Shown piece after piece: positions 11,122 to 23,320 of a DNA stretch of 64,000 nt. How positions within the stretch are numbered: position 1 is the stretch's first letter; each line of letters opens with the position of its first letter. A program made the position numbers and the translations under genes. The stretch is from positions 124,001 through 188,000 of the forward strand of contig CAJNDS010002188.1 of the NCBI GenBank assembly GCA_905221605.1, read 5' to 3'. A model generated the notes under the pieces. That model worked only from the letters and a program-made list of their open reading frames with translations. It searched no databases and was not told the DNA's origin. Source of the stretch: Symbiodinium natans (taxonomy: Eukaryota > Sar > Dinophyceae > Suessiales > Symbiodiniaceae).

Positions 11122-11470
11122 TCAGCTCACGCCGTCGACCTTCAATTTGGGCTCATCATCAAAACAATCTACGGTTGAGCATGTCACGCGTTTTCGAGTG
11201 TCTCCAACATGCACTTTGAGCTGCATTGCTGCTGGAAGTGATACTGCTGTATGGCCTGCGAGCAACTGTCCCAGATCAGCAGCAGCTCTGCCGCCACCAC
11301 TGCTTAGGATGAGCTCCTGCACCAGATAGGCATAGGTTAAGCCAAAAAAGCAGCACACACAAGTTGATACGGCGATCAACTTCTCTGGGCTGCACGGAAC
11401 CAGTCTTTTGGCAGGTTTGCCTTGACGAGCTTCCGCAACTCCAGGTCCACTTCATGCCAACTAAAGACCT
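11122..11470 (-). CDS. Candidate exons, unknown protein
   Basis: Two minus-strand stretches look coding. About 11460-11375 reads VDLELRKLVKANLPKDWF. About 11320-11122 reads LVQELILSSGGGRAAADLGQ, then TAVSLPAAMQLKVHVGD and a Cys/Asp-rich end (STVDCFDDEPKLKVDG). They are in different frames, so at least one intron lies between them. A further candidate piece upstream (about 11560-11500) reads QEVRKLHQMWRPG. No domain is recognised. Confidence 0.45.
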
Positions 11471-12274
11471 AGCAGAAAAGAGATCTGAGACGCCTGAGGG
11501 CTCCGCGTTGGGCAAAATCCCTGGCCTCCACATCTGGTGGAGCTTGCGAACCTCCTGCGACGCTCATGCAGGGCAGGGTAGGACATCACCCCAAATCACC
11601 AGCATGGGCCAACAAGAACTTGGGCCCGAACTGATTGAAGGCTCAGCTTTCAAACCTCCGGGCATAAGGTGATTTCGACTGGTTTTCGCCTCAAGCTTGG
11701 CAGGTTCCACCCTCTGCTGGAGGATCACAGATACCTCGACGACCGGCACGGCACTTGCCTGCGAAAGCCGGTGTCGAGAGCCCCCAAACAATCCCAAACA
11801 TCTCTCTCAAAACGAGCTCTCGCCAGAGCGACCAATGTCAAGCGTCTCAGGAACTGGCCGGCCAAAGAGAAGATACGATCAACAATCTTCCGCCCGACCT
11901 TGCTGTTGATGACCTTCGACTATTCGAAGGCACAATGTCACAACAGCCTGAAGGGCATCAAACCATGACACCACATTGCAGTGCTACAAACCTCCGGATG
12001 CCATTGGATCCCGTAGACGTGATCGTCCACATGCTCCATTGCCATCACCTTCAGGAGAAGCGAAGACCAGCGGAAGGGGTCGGAACAGGCATATACAGGA
12101 ATGCTCGGGCCGGCCCATGCAGAGGCCGTTGTCGGATCGGAACCGTAAGACCGTAACACAAGTCGAAAGCTGCTTCAACCCGGTGACTCTGAGTAGGCCC
12201 ATGGAAATCTGCGACACCGATGCGAGTGAGCAACAGCGGATGACTGGCCGCCAGGCTCGGATACATGGATGTCA

Positions 12275-12291
12275 CACACACACACACACGA
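12275..12291. repeat. Short (CA)n tract
   Basis: About eight CA units. Confidence 0.9.
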
Positions 12292-12629
12292 AATAAAATC
12301 AGATGCAGCACTCAGTCTGCTCCCGGACAATCTGGGCTTGCAGCCCTGTTGGCAGAGTCTACGGCTGTCCTTGGTGCCCACAGGTGGCTCAGAAGGCTCA
12401 CCATTCCAATGAATCCTGCTGATCTAAGCCCCAATCGAAAGCAAGGTGAAGGTCTCTCTGAAGAACGTGTTTTCTATCATGCGCGAACTAGATATGAAAT
12501 TGAGATCAGATGCTAAGCACAAGTGGAGACAGGTGATGAGATCCCATGGGAGTCTCAGACGCAGACTCCCTAAGTAGATGCTGCAAGTGCGATACTGACG
12601 GAAGGACTTCGCTGAAATGGCATGCAAGC

Positions 12630-12790
12630 TCATCGGAACTCGGTGGCGGGCACAGTGAAGTCTAGGGGAGGCTCATCCACAAAGATGAAGTTTGATGCCT
12701 GTCCCATGCGGAGGATGGTCATGAGGGCCGCTCTGCCTATCACGGTGCCCAACCCATTGAGGGAACTTCGAAGGGAGGCCATCCAACCTG
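12630..12790 (-). CDS. Candidate exon with Walker-B-like hhhhDE motif
   Basis: A minus-strand frame of about 50 codons reads LRSSLNGLGTVIGRAALMTI, then MGQASNFIFVDEPPLDFTV and stops at 12630. NFIFVDEP has the four-hydrophobics-plus-DE form of a Walker B strand in P-loop ATPases (ABC/SMC/Rad50 type). The preceding helix is compatible, but no Walker A or signature loop was found nearby. ATPase is a suggestion only. Confidence 0.42.
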
Positions 12791-12799
12791 GCCACAACA

Positions 12800-13900
12800 A
12801 TCACAAGATTAAACTGCGAATAAGAGTGAATTCTTCAGCAGTCGTTTGGCGACAACACAGCTTGCTTGCAAGCCCCCCCTTTGCAATCGCTGCAGGCATG
12901 CAAGAAACCAACCGTGAATTCCAAGCTGCCGACATGCGTGCTTGTCTTAGCAAGGAGGCCGCTTTGGGCATCCTTCTGGCATCCTCTGGGCTGAGGCTCA
13001 AGAGCGGTGCGACCCGGTGCGAGTGCTCTCCGCTCACTGAAACCCCTCCGTGGTCCAGCTCGATGCTGTGAGCCGTGATCTGGTGCCCTCGCACACCTTT
13101 CCACATCCTACATCCTCCGCGCCACTTCCGTCCCTGTCCTTGGCCTTGGAGTAGCAACAGCCCTTCCCAACACAGGCAGCAGCAGCAGCCTCAAGAGCCA
13201 GCAGCAGCAAGCAAGCACTGGTTCGATCGATGGACGTCACGAAACAGCCGTACGTAACAGCACGGGCTGTCAGCAACCACGGCTGTCTTCGCACATTCGC
13301 ATGCCGTAGAGGACAGCAGCTCCTGTTGGAACTCAAGGATTAATAGCGAGAACACTGGGAGCTGATGTCCGGACTAGAAGCCGAGCTGTCCAAAGCGAAA
13401 GTGAAGGTTGTGTCCTTGCTTCTCGGTCAGGTGGAACAACGCTTGCATTGGCAGCGGCTTCTGCATCCTGACAAGCATCAGCGCGATGCGGGTGCTCTAT
13501 TCTGAAAGAGAGTGTCGGAACAAGCCACAGAAGTCATGAACTGGCCTCTCACAGGCCGTGGCGCAGGAGTTTATCTCAACCGGCCTTGGTTGCATCAGGA
13601 ATCATCAGGACACATAGTTCCTCGCCTATACCGTCGGCAGAGACCCTTTGATTGAGAAAGGGTGCATCCAGGCATGTGCCAGTCCGGCTGAACTGCCAAA
13701 CAGAAGTGCCAGCGCACCTTGCAAACTATGCTTTGAGACGAAACAAGTATCTGGCAGAAGAGCTATGGGTTCACACAAATGCATTGGAACACTTCTCATG
13801 CAAGGAATGGAACCTTACCTGTCCAGCTTCCGACCGCACACCCTGTGACGGCAACGCGACAGCTCACCTGCAAGGAGCTTCATTTCTGAATTCACACCTT
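12800..13900. other. No recognised gene
   Basis: Several 60-120-codon frames on both strands with CAG-rich stretches at about 13160-13220. No motif could be assigned. PPR exons of the minus-strand gene begin just beyond. Confidence 0.3.
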
Positions 13901-13963
13901 GTGCTCTTGCAAGCACAATGATGTTTTCGCACCCGCCTCGGACAGGGCAAGACTGAAGCAGGC

Positions 13964-16112
13964 CATGTTCGCCAGCATTGACAAAGCCTGAATCCAGCCC
14001 CAGCGCCGCGCAGTTGAAGCTGTTAGCATGGCGTTGCCAGCGACGGTGTCCAACTCCAGGCTGGCGCGCTGCAGGGCTCCAACTGCATCCATCGAGCTCT
14101 GCCAAGCTGTGGATAAGCCGTCATCCACACACTCAACCTCTGCAAATTCGGAGGAGCAGTCCGGGAAACATTGGGCACCTTGGCTGGGGGCTCAAGGTGC
14201 AGCCTGGCAACACTCGACGAACGAAGCAATGCACTGGCTGCGAATCCGCCAAGCTCTGCGGCGTGGGTCCTATCACTGAATTCCGCTTGTGCACCAGACA
14301 ATGGATGACCCGAATCCATCAGCAGCATCAGCATCGGCATCGCCATGGTCATCGTCATCCTCATCCCTCATGCTCCTGCTCCTCCTCCTCCTCCTCCTCA
14401 TCATCATCATCATCATCATCGACGTCGTCGTCATCGTCATCGTTCTCAACTTAACAGGTTACTTTCGTACCTTAAGAAATCGGGTCGACAACAAAACATC
14501 TTTGCACGATCGAGGACAAGAACTTGAAGAAGGTTGGTTCGACAACGCATCGAGTTACACACCTAGAAATTGGAGGGTCCACCAAACGTCAACAGATACG
14601 AGGAACGCGACAGCAACCTACTCAATCTTTGTGCCATTGACAACTTTGACCTGCGACCACGATGCGAGGGTCCGAAACGACGACTGCTACGATAATGGCG
14701 ACACCTGTCTACGATCGCTGTGACACTTTTGATTTGAGCTTATCGAGATACAGTTCCCAAGATAACGACAGCGACCCGCCACACACATGTGACTGCCATA
14801 GTCTGTCATACTTCATACCGCTGCAACTTTCGGTCCAAAAAGTTACACCCCTCAATAGCAGGTGTCGCTCGATGTGCCCCGAATCCACTCAAACAACGCC
14901 CAAAGTCCTCGCATCTCCTAGCAACGAGAGGGCCTGACTCCATCGTCCAGTCTTCGCCTTGGATTCGGAGTCTTAGCCTTCACAATGACTGGACCTATTT
15001 CCGGAACCAACTGACCGGCCCAGCTGCGCAGGAAGACACAACACAGGCAAAGGTGACGGTATCTGGACGAAGTCTTCGCCGACAAAGTTCCTTGGCGAAA
15101 TCTGCCAAGTGTCAAATTGAACTTGCCAAGTCAGAGCATGCCAAGCAGAACGCTCAATTTGCCAGGTTGGAAGTGGACGTGCCTACCCTACACGTATGAA
15201 GGCGTGTCGGGTTTTGGGTTTAGGGAGTTTAGTGCAGCATGACGCTGTGTCCTTAAGTCCCTAAGCTCAATGAAGACAAAGCTCGGTGAGGAGCCAAAGG
15301 CCTCGCTGCCATTCAAAGCAGCGGTCCTCGATCGGGGTTCGAAACGTTGATGACGGACGATGATCAAAAGACTTGGATGTCCTGAAAACCCTACAGGTTA
15401 GGGAGCCAGAACTCTGAGGATGGGAACAGGATGGAAGGGGCGAGAAAGAGGCTGGGAGCATGGGTGGGAGGAGAGGGCAGCCTTGAATTGCTGTCAGAAC
15501 CAATTAAATTCGGCAGCTGCGACGACTGATGGTGAGATTGGGGGTTGCCTGTTGTTTCCAATAGGAATGCGCCCATCCTATGTAAGAAGGTTTTCGGGAG
15601 AACGGCGGGAGAGGATCACATCACATCTATATGGAGCTGATGATCACACAAAGCTTAGCCGCAGGCACACGCGCTGATGGCAGCGTTGAAGCATACTAAA
15701 TCTGGGTTTTGCCCGTCAGCCTGGCAGCCACGGTATAAAAAGAGGCCAGTCTCAAAAAGAGCTTGGCTACGACCGTGATACTTGCAACAAAGCCGCTTCC
15801 GTTTCCCACAGAAGCTGCAGGGATCTCTCCTTGTGTCTTCGAGCATTCGGGATCACTGAGTGCCCATCGGCTGCCGTATATGGTAACCCACAAGTGTTAC
15901 AATCGCCCCAAACCCAGAAGCTTGTGAACAAAACTCCCGCAAGCTCCGAGGAGCTAGCTTTCGTGATAGGGACATTGAAAACTGCTTAACATGACCTGCC
16001 ATCGCATATGCTTTTAAGACAAACCCTCGGGTTCTCACCAAGGCTCCCAGAGCGAAGCCTTGTGGCAGGCAGAAATCGCCGAGGCAAAGGAGACGCTATC
16101 CGCATTCAAGGC
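13964..16112 (-). CDS. Pentatricopeptide-repeat (PPR) protein exons, group A
   Basis: PPR proteins are alpha-solenoids that usually bind organellar RNA. In gene order: exon 16112-16039 reads LNADSVSFASAISACHKASL and ends LWEP at a GT donor; about 15726-15661 reads NPDLVCFNAAISACACG; about 14104-13964 reads LELDTVAGNAMLTAS, then WIQALSMLANM. These match the dinoflagellate PPR pattern (P-D-V-x-x-N-A-x-I-S-A followed by W-x-x-A-L-x-L-L). Frames differ, so introns intervene. Some exon ends are approximate. They may be the 3' part of the same gene as group B, or a second PPR gene; codons between 16.2 and 20.8 kb are not resolved well enough to decide. Confidence 0.65.
14375..14440. repeat. CTC/ATC trinucleotide-rich tract
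   Basis: CTC and ATC triplet runs upstream of the PPR exon of group A, with no coding meaning evident. Confidence 0.85.
14460..15650. other. No recognised gene
   Basis: Mixed sequence between PPR exons, possibly intronic. A TTTAGGG-like fragment occurs near 15218. No motif is seen. Confidence 0.3.
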
Positions 16113-16959
16113 CTGCAAACATCTGCCAGCTGCTCTAACGTCAAAAGAGAAGCAAAAGGTGTCTTAAGCCTGAGAACGCAACTGACTCCCAGAAAGAGAT
16201 CCCTCATGTCCCGCACATTCAACGCATTCACCACCCCGAGCTCTGCCTTGCTTCCACGCAGTTCACCTGGGCAGCATGGCTAACATCCAAAGGCCTTGCA
16301 GCAAAGTCGACACTTTCGTTTTATGCGACGCCACCAGACGGCACTTCTTCAAGGCTTGCAGAACGATGCTGCTGCACATCTCACAGACGAGAAAACAGGC
16401 TGCCTTGGGCAGCCCTGCTGAGAGATTCTAAGAGGTCCTTTTCTAATTGCCTACCGGCTACCTCCAACCTGCCCTGCTGTGGAAGGCAGCTGCAGAGGAT
16501 GAAACAGGGCGGCCTTCGAAAGATTACCACAGAATGCCCAGGACCCAGCAAACAGCGTCACGAAGTTCTCCTTGAGTTTTTCATGCTGTGTGAGTATTCC
16601 GCCACATGCCCTTGCGAGTCAATATGCGTAATGCATCATCACCGGTATGTCGAACCGTGATCAAAACTTATGGAAAGTCCGCTGTCTTCAGGCACCTAAG
16701 CCTGTTTGCGGTGCGGCTTGCACATGAAACTCATGAGACCAAAAAATTTGAAGCGTGGCTACATGTCTGAGGAAGGTCTACAGTCATCGGCTTGCAAGCT
16801 CTGCTCACCCCAAGGAGCCCTTGGCTTCTGAAACCCGTACTGACCCACGTTGAAACCACACGAGGGGCTGCCGAGGCCGCCCATTTCACTGTAGCAGAAC
16901 TCGATAGCAGGACCATAGACACTGACTTATACTGAATTCAAAGCAGCTGCGCCTATGAG

Positions 16960-17765
16960 GCCCATTACGGCCCATTGAGGCCCATGCCTCTTTCTGAACA
17001 AGCTGGTGTTCCACCACTCAAGCCAAGCTTGGCCAGGCTATCTTATTCCAGGCTGACGTGGTTTCCCATTCGTGCCAGCAGCTTGCTGTATGCAGCTTCA
17101 CCGAGCCTGAGGAAAGACATGGAAAGACTTCGTGCCACGGCCCAGCAACATCCTATCAGTCTTTGCCCGTTTATCCTTGCATGCGGGGCCTGTCTTCCAT
17201 GCTCTGGGAGGCACGGACCGGGAGCTCCGGAGGATCGATGGTGATTGGAGCTTCGGGCCTGAAAAGTTTATCGTCAACTGTCTATCTCCTCTGGGAAAAT
17301 CTCCATTTGGGACGTTGTAAACCTGGGTTGCCGACACCAGCGACAAGGTCCCTGGAAATATTGCCAATCCGGAGTTCGAACTGCCCACACCTGGAGGTCG
17401 AGGAAAATGTCATGGATCTGGAGAATAATTACCGCAGGATCGCAACTGTCAACAACGACGTGTGCCCAGCTTCATGTTCCGGATAGCCAGCAACAGGGCT
17501 CTGCAACGCTATGTGTTGATGCATGTTGCAGCTGGAGTACTGACCCGAACTCTGGCAGTGGAGCTTGACATCAAAGAGTACAGGGACTCGACAGACGGCC
17601 GGGGCTTTTGACTCGGAATCCTCTCCTGCAAGCGATCAAGACCCTGGCATGTCAGATCAATCGCAAGCCAGGCTAGAATCGGCTAGAGAGCACGCTCGCG
17701 TCCTGCTCCTCCTCTTCATACTCCTCATCCAAGGATGGCAGCTTCGGCCCTTCCTGACTCATTGC
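16960..17765 (-). CDS. Candidate exons, unknown protein
   Basis: Several minus-strand stretches look coding: GPKLPSLDEEYEEEEQDASV (about 17757-17690), EDSESKAPAVCRVPVLFDV (about 17625-17555), PEAPITIDPPELPVRASQS (about 17260-17190) and EAAYSKLLARMGNHVSLE (about 17100-17045). All lie on the strand of the flanking PPR exons. The first has an acidic, probably disordered composition. They may be part of the PPR gene or of a gene between the two PPR groups. No domain is recognised. Confidence 0.4.
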
Positions 17766-17959
17766 GATGTGAAACCATGCTGAGAATGTATCTCATGGCA
17801 GGCATCCCGTGCGCTTGTGCAGTCCTTGGGGATCATCTTGAGGCACGCTCGGGGGCCCAGCTTGGCAAGGACGAAGGCTTCCTTGAAAACCAAGTCCTGA
17901 GTCATGTGAAGGTATAGCCGTAGCGGTATCCCCTTCTGCAAAGGCCTACTTTGACAAAG

Positions 17960-18830
17960 TTTTGGAAGAGCCTAGCGGACAATGGTAGATTGGAAGCCAC
18001 TTGAAGCCAACATTACTTTCGGTACAAGTGCGTTCTGCTCTGCGTGACATGTGTCCACATCATGGACAGCTCTACCGGACGTAGCTGTCTGCTGCAGCAG
18101 AACACGGTCTGCATCGCAGAACCTCAGAAACGGCACAATCAGCATCTCTACCTGCCGCACACTGCCATCAACATGTCTCACTCAGTCCGTGGCCCAGGTC
18201 TTACATCCTGATCTGCGGCGGATTTCATCGAGGTACGCCACCGTCTCAACAAATGGTCTTTAGAGTGTATGACGTCCGGCGCCTTTGCACAAGGCCAGTC
18301 AAGCATCTGTTCACATCCATGTGAAACGACAAGCCTGGATCACACATGTTTCTCCACGTGCAGCTTGGTGACAATATAAATTGTGTGGAAGCAAGGGCAT
18401 CTGAATCCAGTGAGGTGCAGCTCCTGACGGACATCCATCTTTTAACTGTATGTGAATTTTAACCCGCACGAATCATTGAGGTCCTTATCCACAAACTTTC
18501 CGAGCAGCAGAATGCCGCTGTCATCATCCAAGGGGCACCTCAGCAACCAAAACTGGGCCGCTGTCAATTCCAGCAGCTGCTGAAGACTATGACGCGAGTC
18601 AGGGCCCTAAGCTGGCATGTTGCCACATCTACAAGTTGAATGCGGGGAAAGCTGCCCCATGATGTTCAATATGTTCATTAGATCGCTTTTCCGGGGTACT
18701 CTTTGCTTCCAAGGCTCTCGAGATGGCCGAAGCGGTGCCTTTGGAGGCCAAGCCCACCAGGGCCCAAATCGGAACTCAGAACCCAGCGCTCCTCACCGTT
18801 TTGCGCAAAGTGAAGCCACAACACTGCCGC
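17960..18830. other. No recognised gene
   Basis: Short frames on both strands only; no motif recognised. Confidence 0.3.
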
Positions 18831-18839
18831 AAACGTGTC

Positions 18840-20130
18840 AAGCCATCAATGTCTCCACGCACTCTCCACACCTTGTATGTGTGGGAATACTCAAAGTCAA
18901 CGATCTGCTGCTCTGCCTCTGCAACTGAGGATTCAGCTTGGGCATATCGTCAAAGTCTGGAGGTGCAGCAACAAGCATGTCCTGCCTTGAACTCGACGAT
19001 TGTTGTATTACTGGACGAGGCCATGGCGGCCCCATAATACCCCAAGAAATCAGGCGTCGCAGGTGCCTGAAGTGAATTTAAACAAAACCTTTTAAAAACA
19101 AAATTGCAGCAGCTCGTCTCACGCCTCAGCTGAGGGCAAGGCCACAGGCACAACACCATTGAATGTCTCCGGCAGCCATAGCAGCCCTTGAGGCTTTGCA
19201 GACACCCACTCCTTGGACATTGCTGACCAGTGCGTGCATCGGCGCCCAAAAAGCGGGGCGCGTGATCTGATATGGCATGAAGTGCTCAGCACTGACACGC
19301 TATGAACCAAGGCTTCGCAAACTGTTCGAAGGCTCCGTCTGTTGTCAACACAAAAAGGCCTGCAAAAAGCAAAATAAAATGAGCATACCCCAAGGAAAGA
19401 AAAGGCGGTCGGGAAAAGTAGCATTCATGAGCTCATAGAAGGCAAGAGAGCATCCTGCGCTAAGAGCATCTGAAGATTCCTGCAACTGCTCGGTTGCAAT
19501 AACAACCAATTTGCGGCAAGGATCTGCTATCAAGGCCACGTGTGGAGGAGCCAGCTTCACTTCTGGACAAAGCACCAGGTCCTTCCAGAGAAGGAGATTT
19601 AGTGTCGGGAACACTGACATGTCAAGGCACGTAATGAGACTCATAACGAGGACGATTCATTTGCACACAGGTCACCGTCTGTAGGGCGAAGATGTAAGTG
19701 AAAGAAAACCGTGTCTTCCCTCGTGTCTTCCCGCAGCCTTCAACTCGTGCTTTCTGGCTGGAAAGCTCACGAGAGTAGAACCGTCGTCCGCTCCAAGGGC
19801 TCGGTGCTGGCCAAGCCTCAAAGCTCCAAGTGCACCACCCACCCACACACACACTCTCTTACACTTTTTCCACAGTGAATTTGCCTGAAAACAAACTAAG
19901 CAAGATTTATCAGAGAGAGGGAGAGAAATAGAAACCAAACCAGAGAAAGAGAGAGAGAGGAGAGCTTCTGAAGAGAGATCTGTCGATCCTTTGATTTTTG
20001 CTTTATCCAGTTATCTCCACTTGGACAGGCGGCTCCATCGAAGAGCTGCCGGTCCGTCTGAACACAGGCGCCCCGAGTTGCAACAGAATTGCTTCATCTT
20101 CTTCATCCTGCTCGTCCAGTAGCTGGTGCA
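18840..20130 (-). CDS. Candidate exons, unknown; one segment resembles a class-3 lipase strand
   Basis: Three minus-strand stretches look coding: LLDEQDEEDEAILLQLGAP (about 20125-20060), LAPPHVALIADPCRKLVVIA (about 19565-19490) and QDMLVAAPPDFDDMPKLNP (about 18988-18930). The second resembles the beta-strand preceding the RGT motif of class-3 (diacylglycerol) lipases, where a P-x-x-V-A-x-D-x-x-R-x-x-V-V-V-A-I pattern is usual. Neither an RGT segment nor a G-x-S-x-G elbow was found nearby, so the lipase idea is weak. Confidence 0.33.
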
Positions 20131-20854
20131 CCTGTCAGATTCTCATAGGTGCTTCAACCCAGCACAGGCCTCACAGAGGCTCATGTCGGCCTTTGCCAAG
20201 GGCGAAAAGGCATCAGATTCAGCTGATGCTCCGCAGCCCATCTATGGCCAGCCTCGTCGTATCCAACACTGCTTACGTGAACCCTGTTCTCTGTACATAA
20301 TTTCTTCAATTGACCGGGATAGCTTGCAAGCCACCACATACATGTCTTGACACCGAGGGCCCTGCGCTGCTGGCAACTCGGGAGGTGATGAGAGTTGAGC
20401 CGCAACTTGATCCAAAAACCCCAGGGGAAGGCCACGACTTATCAACAAAACAGCTGAAGATTGAGACATTGGGTCGCACGTGCAGGCAACCAGATACCCA
20501 CAGAAGCATTAAGACCTGACAGACCTGACAGACCTGACTCCCTGCCGACATAGCAACGTCCTTTAACACCCTTCCGTGGGATCCCGACCCAGAAGGCTCA
20601 GGGCGGGCAACCACTGACCAGCAGCCTGCAGTTGTCCAAACTTGGCTCTCAAAGAGAAAGGAATGCTGTGTGTAGACTGTGTGTAGACTTACTGAGTCTT
20701 CAAAAACTGGTTCGGTTCTTTGCTGAGTTCTTCATGTAGTAGCGGAGCTGGTGCATGGTCGGACAGTCTGGGACAGTCTGGGACTGCGTGACAAGCCCCT
20801 TGGCGGTGTGGCTTCCGCAAGGAAAACCGAATCCGTGAGATTCATGAAGTGTTG

Positions 20855-23320
20855 CTCCGAGCCTCAAAGGCCGCCAAAGTCGCGTTGTAAGTCACAACCT
20901 TCGGCCCACAAATTCTCTGAAATTCTTTGAACCCAGAGGACATGAAGCAGTTGGACTCAAACCAAAGGTGAATTCTACACAGAATGCCCGTAGCTGGGAG
21001 AGGCACACTGCGGCCAACAGACGCTGCCGAATCGAAGAGTGCCAGCCTGGATGGAACCCGAAGCATAGACTCACAGACTGGCATTCACCGATAATACGAA
21101 TCGAAACATCTTTGAGTCCATGAGTGCACCCTGCTGTCGTTTCGTGTATTGCACGTGCACATTCATGCGCAATTCTCACCCGACAAAGCACGAACATGTG
21201 TATGTATCACACGTCGCATTCTGCATGTATTCGCCGGAAGTTTTCAGCGCACTAAGCCTGAGAACTCCTCTGCCTGGGCTTGAAGACGAGCTGCGCCAGC
21301 TGCCAGCGACTGCCAGCTCCAGCTGCACTGATAGAAGCATTGAAGCTGAGTATGTCAGGCTGGAAGCCACCCTGCAAGCAGAGCAAAGCACAGGGTTAAC
21401 GCATGCAAAGTGTCCGTTCTGCCATTCTCATCCAAAAAAAGAGCTCCCCTTCAAACTTGCAAGTTTGAAGCCAAAACCAACCACATCTGCATATAAGCAG
21501 TTTATGCTCTGACTTGCTGACTTGCTTGGAAATCTCTCCCGCAGTTTCCAGACCTCCTGAAGCAGCTCCAGCAAGCGCAAGGCCACAGGCCACTCGGCTG
21601 CCCTGACAAGTGAGGGCTGCGTTCACTCTACTACAAACAGGCGATAGCGAATTTGACACGTCGCTGGCCTTGCACAGGCTGTAATGGTGGAGTTCCAGAG
21701 CACAATGTTCACTTCAACGTCCTGTACATGTGCTTGCAAAAATCATTCCGCAAACTTTTCTCTGACTCTTCCCCGTTTCCCCTGTTTGGTTCGGGGCCTT
21801 CGCCAAGAACGCTTGCTGCAACAGCGCGATGGCATGCTGCCACTTTGCAACCCGGGCACACGCACTTAGTGCCGCCCCGTAGGAAATCACGTTCGGCCGC
21901 AACCTGCACAATTCACATCTTTGCACCATTGTGCCGCTGCCATGCTGCTTCAATTGAATCACTACGCCACCGAAAACTACATCTTGGCTGAAGCATTTGT
22001 TCCCCAACAGCGCATGCTTGGGGTCTTCAGTCCAATTGGAATAGTGGGGCAACTTGGGGCAGGCTCTTGGATTCCGGGCTTGCGCCTGGGCGGACGGAAA
22101 ACAGGTCGGCGCAGATTCTGAAATGGAGACTTTGACCCCGGAACCTAGACAGACGCTTCTCCCTTCCCACCATACCCCATACAATGGCCAACTGCAGAAG
22201 TCTGGTGCATGGGCGCGACATGATGCGATGTTAGGCACGCTGCATTCACCCTGTACCTAACGTTCCCAGATCCACTGTCATCCAACTCATGGGAGCAAAA
22301 GCGAAAAGGAATCAAGGGAGCATATAGATACCTGTCTAATAATCAGGCGCGCCTCTGGGCGGGCATTTGCTGCAGAAGCGAAAGTGACTCCAGCCAGCGC
22401 TCTGCCTTGCAGCAAGAGATTAAAGGTCGCAACTGAAACAACTTTGGGCTCGGCTCTGTCCGTTGTGCACAGATGCACCGATCCTTGTCACACGCACTGC
22501 ATGCGGAGCTCCAAACGATGACATTTGGCCTCCGCAGGGCTTACACACTTAGATTACACAACACAGCTTGCCTCATCACGGTGCGCATGATCTGCTGCTT
22601 GGTAGCTCAAAGCCACTGACGATCAGATCATCAAGCAGCTGCAGTGCCCAAGACCACTGAGCACTCCTCGACAAGCATTCTAGCGAGCATCTTACCGTAT
22701 CCATGCTCCGTGGTTTCAGGGTGCTCAATCTGCTCCCTTTGCTTTTCAAGCCCCAGGATGGTTCTTGAAAACGTGCTCAGGGCCATCTTGCAACTGATTC
22801 ACGGGCTAGTTGCACTAACTCATGATGAGGTTATCGGAAACGTACGGATTACGCAAGCTGCTGCGTCAAAAGTAGAGGCGCTTAGTGACTCACTACCCGC
22901 ACCTTGCGGCACCAGTTTGGACGACACGCACTGCAGATCATGCAACCGACATGCGAACGACCCCGAGAACAGCTCCCTCCTTCCTTTCCCTTAAGCAACC
23001 CTTCGCTGGCAACCTTGTGCACCAGTCCTCTCACATGCTGAAATCGCCGCACCAAAGCTGAATATGTTCACCTCCGCTTGACAGGTGTCAGAACCTGTCA
23101 GCGGTCATCGCATGCCAGGCCATGATCTGGCAAACCGTGACATGTTGCGAGCTGACATCACAAAGCTTAGAAGGGTTCGAGTGGTCATCGGAGTGGTGCC
23201 ATTTGCTGCCATGTGCTGCCGTGTGGTGCCTTGCACGTCATGCAGCAACTTCAGCGCAGCCTGCCAGTTGTGCTGCCTTCGCGACATTGCGAAGTGGTGG
23301 CTTGGGGGATGTGCGGCTGT
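20855..23320 (-). CDS. Pentatricopeptide-repeat (PPR) protein exons, group B
   Basis: In gene order: about 23320-23231 reads HNWQAALKLLHDVQ; 21903-21798 reads LRPNVISYGAALSACARVAK and then WQHAIALLQQA; about 21603-21536 reads AAEWPVALRLLELLQEVWKL; 21371-21274 reads GFQPDILSFNASISAAGAGS and RWQLAQLVF; about 20940-20860 reads CGPKVVTYNATLAAFEA. These are alternating halves of PPR units: the P-x-V-x-S-Y-x-A-x-L-S-A helix and the W-x-x-A-L-x-L-L helix. Acceptors end in AG followed by G. The donors after 21798 and 21274 are GC. Splitting of single PPR units over exons is usual in this lineage. Start and stop were not found. The protein probably acts in an organelle, which is inferred from the family. 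Confidence 0.75.
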
